Assembly (NCBI RefSeq): GCF_000020665.1 | Contig: NC_011071.1 | Coordinates: 2,284,501-2,348,500, forward strand | DNA length: 64,000 nucleotides | Origin: Stenotrophomonas maltophilia R551-3 | GTDB taxonomy: Bacteria; Pseudomonadota; Gammaproteobacteria; Xanthomonadales; Xanthomonadaceae | Reading direction: 5' to 3' | Part shown: one piece after another, positions 61,633 to 64,000 of the stretch | How positions within the stretch are numbered: position 1 is the first letter of the stretch | Layout of the letters: each line of letters opens with the position of its first letter | Translations under genes and position numbers: made by a program | The notes under the pieces: model-generated | Seen by the model: the letters and a program-made list of their open reading frames with translations, nothing else | The model's database searches: none | Told to the model about the DNA's origin: nothing

Positions 61633-62246
61633 AGGCCCTGCACGGGTTACTTCTGCTGCTCGCTGCAGCGCCCTGGGCGACCCGGGCCGATGACTACAGC
61701 GGCATGCTCGCCTATCTCGACGTCGCCCGCATCGACGGCCACGCACTGGCTGGCGCCAGCGGTGCCATCGCCGTGAACCAGGCCGCCGGCGACCTCAACC
61801 TGCAGGCCAATCTGCGCGGCATCGCCCACGGCGAACGCGCCGAAGTAGCGATCAGCGCCCAGCAGCTGCAGCGCGGCAACCGGGCGTTGTCGGCGCCGAT
61901 GGAGGCGTCCGCGCTCATCGGCGGTAACGCACTGGCCGGTGCCAGCGGCATCGCTTCGATCAACCAGGCCAGCGGCATCGCCAACACGACGCTCAACGTC
62001 GTCAGCGCGACGCTGGCCAGACAGGGCATACGCGAATCCGACGACACGGCACTGGCCGCCGAAGGTTCCGCGTTGGCAGGGGGGCGGGACGACGCCGGTC
62101 GCGGCGTTGCGACGGGGACCCGCAGCGCCGGTGTAGCCAGCACCGCACTGCGGGGATTCGACGGGGTCCTGCAACTCAATCAGATCGCGGGCAGCGGCAA
62201 CGACACAGCCAACGTGCTTGGCCTGGTCGTGCAGGACCGCCCGTGA
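61629..62246 (+). CDS. FapB-like minor amyloid subunit
   Basis: 205 residues with a signal peptide (ALHGLLLLLAAAPWATRA). Three imperfect amyloid-type repeats: GASGAIAVNQAAGDLNLQAN (42-61), GASGIASINQASGIANTTLN (104-123) and DGVLQLNQIAGSGNDTANV (178-196). The pattern NQAxGxxNxxxN resembles Fap fibre repeats. Smaller than the following protein and placed before it, as FapB (nucleator) is before FapC. Coupled by ATGA overlap to the gene before. Confidence 0.7.
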   Translation: MKALHGLLLLLAAAPWATRADDYSGMLAYLDVARIDGHALAGASGAIAVNQAAGDLNLQANLRGIAHGERAEVAISAQQLQRGNRALSAPMEASALIGGNALAGASGIASINQASGIANTTLNVVSATLARQGIRESDDTALAAEGSALAGGRDDAGRGVATGTRSAGVASTALRGFDGVLQLNQIAGSGNDTANVLGLVVQDRP

Positions 62247-62289
62247 CAACCACCCAACCGATGCACCACCTGATGAGAGAGAGGGCACC

Positions 62290-63606
62290 ATGAAAGCGAC
62301 CGTCAAACAGACCATGCTCGCCATGGCGATTGCCACTGCCTCGACCGCCGCTGCGGCCAATGGCTGGGACAACCAGAACGCCAATGCGAACATCAACCAC
62401 AACCACACCGTCAGCGAAACCCGCAACGACACCCACAACCATACCGACAACGACGTACGCAACCGCACCGTCAACGTCAATGTGCAGAAGCACAGCAACA
62501 TCCAGGCCGACGAACGCAAGGAAAAGAACAACCACGGCGTCGACGTGAACCTGGAGAAGGACCTGCGCCTGAGTACCGACATCAACTTCTCCGGTGACCC
62601 GAACATCACCGGCGACATTGATCTCGACTCGGCCGCCATCGCGGTGATCGACAACCGGCAGTCGATCAGCAACAACGCCACCAGCAACAGCCTTGTCACC
62701 AACAGTGCCTCCATCGGCGACAGTGTCGGTGCCGGCGCTTCGGGCAACCTCGGCTTCAACGTGGTGTCCGGCGACAACAACGCCCAGGACAACGCCGCGT
62801 CGCTGTCTGCGGCCGATGCATCCTTCAGCTTCGGCATGGCCGATGCCGAAGTGTTCGTGAACCAGGCCGGATTCGGCAACGCCACCATGAACTCCGGCGT
62901 CACCAACGCCGCAGGCCTCGGCGGCAACGCCTTCGGTGGTGCTTCGGGCAACATCGGCGTGAACATCGCCTCGGGCAACAACAACGAGCAGAAGAACGCG
63001 CTCGCGGCCTCGGTGGCGACCACCGCAGTGGCGCAGTCGAGCATCAGCTCCAACCAGGTCTCCACCGGCAACACGGTCAGCAACGCCGGCTTCGTGCAGT
63101 CCTACACCGACACCGTGCAGGTCGGCATGCGTGGCGGCGTCAGCGGCCTGACCCTGGCCTACGGTGCCGGCACCTACCGCGGCACCGGCAACGCCTACCA
63201 GATGGCCAATTACTACCTGGACACCTGGAATGGCGAGCTACCGCACCCGGGCGGCAACAGCACCGGCCACATCGACCTGGACAACGAAATCCAGAACGCC
63301 ACGATGAACCCCAACCGGCCGGGGGTGGGCGGCCTGGGCTTCGATACGCGTGAGAGCGGTACCAGCCAGTTCGTCGAACTGGGCGTGGCCGATCTGTACG
63401 CCAGCCTCAGTGGCACGGTCAGCACCACGCGCTGGGTGAACGTCAACGCGACCAACACCTCGGCGTTGTCCGGCAGTGCCTTCTCTGGCGCCTCCGGCAA
63501 CATCGGCGTGAACGTGGCAGCGGGCACCGGCAACCTGCAGGCCAACAGCCTGGCCCTGGCTGTCGCCCAGCCCAGCACCGGTGGCGGTGGTGGCAGCGGC
63601 GAGTAA
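62290..63606 (+). CDS. FapC-like major functional amyloid subunit
   Basis: 438 residues with a signal peptide ending ASTAAAA. An Asn/His-rich head is followed by three repeats of about 55 residues, with cores GASGNLGFNVVSGDNNAQDN (149-168), GASGNIGVNIASGNNNEQKN (217-236) and GASGNIGVNVAAGTGNLQAN (400-419). The linkers are short, then long, giving the R1-L1-R2-L2-R3 plan of FapC. The GVNxAxGxxNxQxN core is that of Pseudomonas Fap fibres. Unlike FapC, it ends in a Gly-rich tail and has no C-terminal CxxC. GAGAGAGGG precedes the ATG. Confidence 0.75.
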   Translation: MKATVKQTMLAMAIATASTAAAANGWDNQNANANINHNHTVSETRNDTHNHTDNDVRNRTVNVNVQKHSNIQADERKEKNNHGVDVNLEKDLRLSTDINFSGDPNITGDIDLDSAAIAVIDNRQSISNNATSNSLVTNSASIGDSVGAGASGNLGFNVVSGDNNAQDNAASLSAADASFSFGMADAEVFVNQAGFGNATMNSGVTNAAGLGGNAFGGASGNIGVNIASGNNNEQKNALAASVATTAVAQSSISSNQVSTGNTVSNAGFVQSYTDTVQVGMRGGVSGLTLAYGAGTYRGTGNAYQMANYYLDTWNGELPHPGGNSTGHIDLDNEIQNATMNPNRPGVGGLGFDTRESGTSQFVELGVADLYASLSGTVSTTRWVNVNATNTSALSGSAFSGASGNIGVNVAAGTGNLQANSLALAVAQPSTGGGGGSGE

Positions 63607-63615
63607 GCGCAACAC

Positions 63616-63685
63616 CCCGGCCGTCCGCCAATGGCCGGGTTCCCGGGAGCCCCTGTTCCTCCTCCCCCTTGGGACAGGGGCTCCC
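63616..63685 (+). terminator. tandem hairpins between amyloid subunit and peptidase genes
   Basis: First stem CCCGGCC / GGCCGGG (63616-63639). The second is a perfect 12-bp stem GGGAGCCCCTGT / ACAGGGGCTCCC (63645-63685), extended by a T-G pair and two more pairs. No T-run follows. It is probably an attenuator or mRNA stabiliser that sets high subunit and low peptidase levels. Confidence 0.65.
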
Positions 63686-63704
63686 CCCTGCTGCCGGAGA
63701 ACGT

Positions 63705-64000
63705 GATGATCCGTTGCCGCCTCTCGATGCACCTGCTCGCGATGCTGTTGCTGCTGGGTACCACTTCCGCGTCGGCGGGCGAGGTGCGCTTCAGCAGCGT
63801 ACTGCCCAATGGCGCGTTGCTGCAGCAGAAGGTGGAGAGCATGCAGGAGCGGCGCTACCGCAACGTGGTGCGCCAGCACACCGATTACAGCTGTGGGGCG
63901 GCTGCGCTGGCCACCATCCTGCGCCACGCCTACCACCTCGATACCGACGAGGCGACGGTGATCGAGGGGATGATGGGGGTCTCCGATCCCGCACTGGTGG
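63705..64000 (+). CDS. FapD-like C39 family peptidase (5' part)
   Basis: Only the first 98 codons are in the window. The signal peptide (MHLLAMLLLLGTTSASAG) is followed by RNVVRQHTDYSCGAAALATILRHAY, the typical C39 start with Gln and the catalytic Cys. In fap operons FapD is a periplasmic C39-type protease needed for fibre export, and it directly follows FapC, as here. The gene continues past the window; the catalytic His/Asp cannot be seen. GGAG precedes the ATG. Confidence 0.8.

Overview
High GC content, codon use, many TonB-dependent receptors and the gene families present point to a Xanthomonadaceae chromosome, most probably Stenotrophomonas (maltophilia complex). This assignment is inference from content, because no rRNA or marker gene lies in the window. 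I see no tRNA, rRNA, CRISPR array, insertion sequence or prophage. Nearly all DNA is coding, and most operons are joined by 4-base stop/start overlaps.

Layout. (1) 0.16-4.8 kb: methionine synthesis locus. A MetR-like regulator and a MetF-like reductase diverge from an FMN reductase, MesX (DUF1852) and MesD (a core MetE without the N-terminal half). (2) 5.9-7.1 kb: ArsB/NhaD-type ion pump. (3) 7.2-18.8 kb: lasso peptide cluster. A 53-residue precursor that is easy to miss (17494-17655, minus strand; predicted core AHNHGTLWDGVFPTTSP, Ala1-Asp9 ring) is followed by the B protease and C cyclase. An ABC exporter, a TonB receptor with a split DUF3526-type ABC transporter, and an uncharacterised ParB-like protein complete the cluster. 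The two divergent promoter regions share the AT-rich 10-mer TATAACATAT. (4) 19.1-30.6 kb: AraC regulator, then a locus that reads as polyester or hydroxy-fatty-acid utilisation: secreted PHA-depolymerase-type esterase, TonB receptor, alpha/beta hydrolase, MaoC hydratase, CrbS/CrbR-like sensor kinase and response regulator, acyl-CoA synthetase. Two perfect palindromes with core ACCTAGGT lie before the receptor and before the synthetase. (5) 31.4-43.4 kb: alginate utilisation (GntR regulator, TonB receptor, PL6 and PL17 lyases, MFS transporter, DEH-type reductase, SGNH esterase, KDG kinase). (6) 43.4-49.3 kb: secreted hydrolases, ending in a chymotrypsin-fold protease of lower GC. (7) 50.1-52.3 kb: secreted nuclease, HAD phosphatase, small membrane protein, VOC protein. 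(8) 52.5-55.0 kb: an 825-residue fusion of a SAM methyltransferase with a MOCOS-like class V PLP enzyme, preceded by a Clp/CRP-like site. (9) 55.0-59.3 kb: LysR/AraC pair, a duplicated-domain Tat protein with a PD40 protein, and small accessory genes. (10) 59.3-64.0 kb: VpsR-like sigma-54 activator divergent from a Fap-like functional amyloid operon with a recognisable -24/-12 promoter. The window ends inside its C39 peptidase gene.

The strongest candidates for undescribed biology are the lasso peptide cluster, the methyltransferase-desulfurase fusion, the sigma-54-driven amyloid operon and the ACCTAGGT-linked polyester locus. All functions are read from sequence and family knowledge; no search was run.
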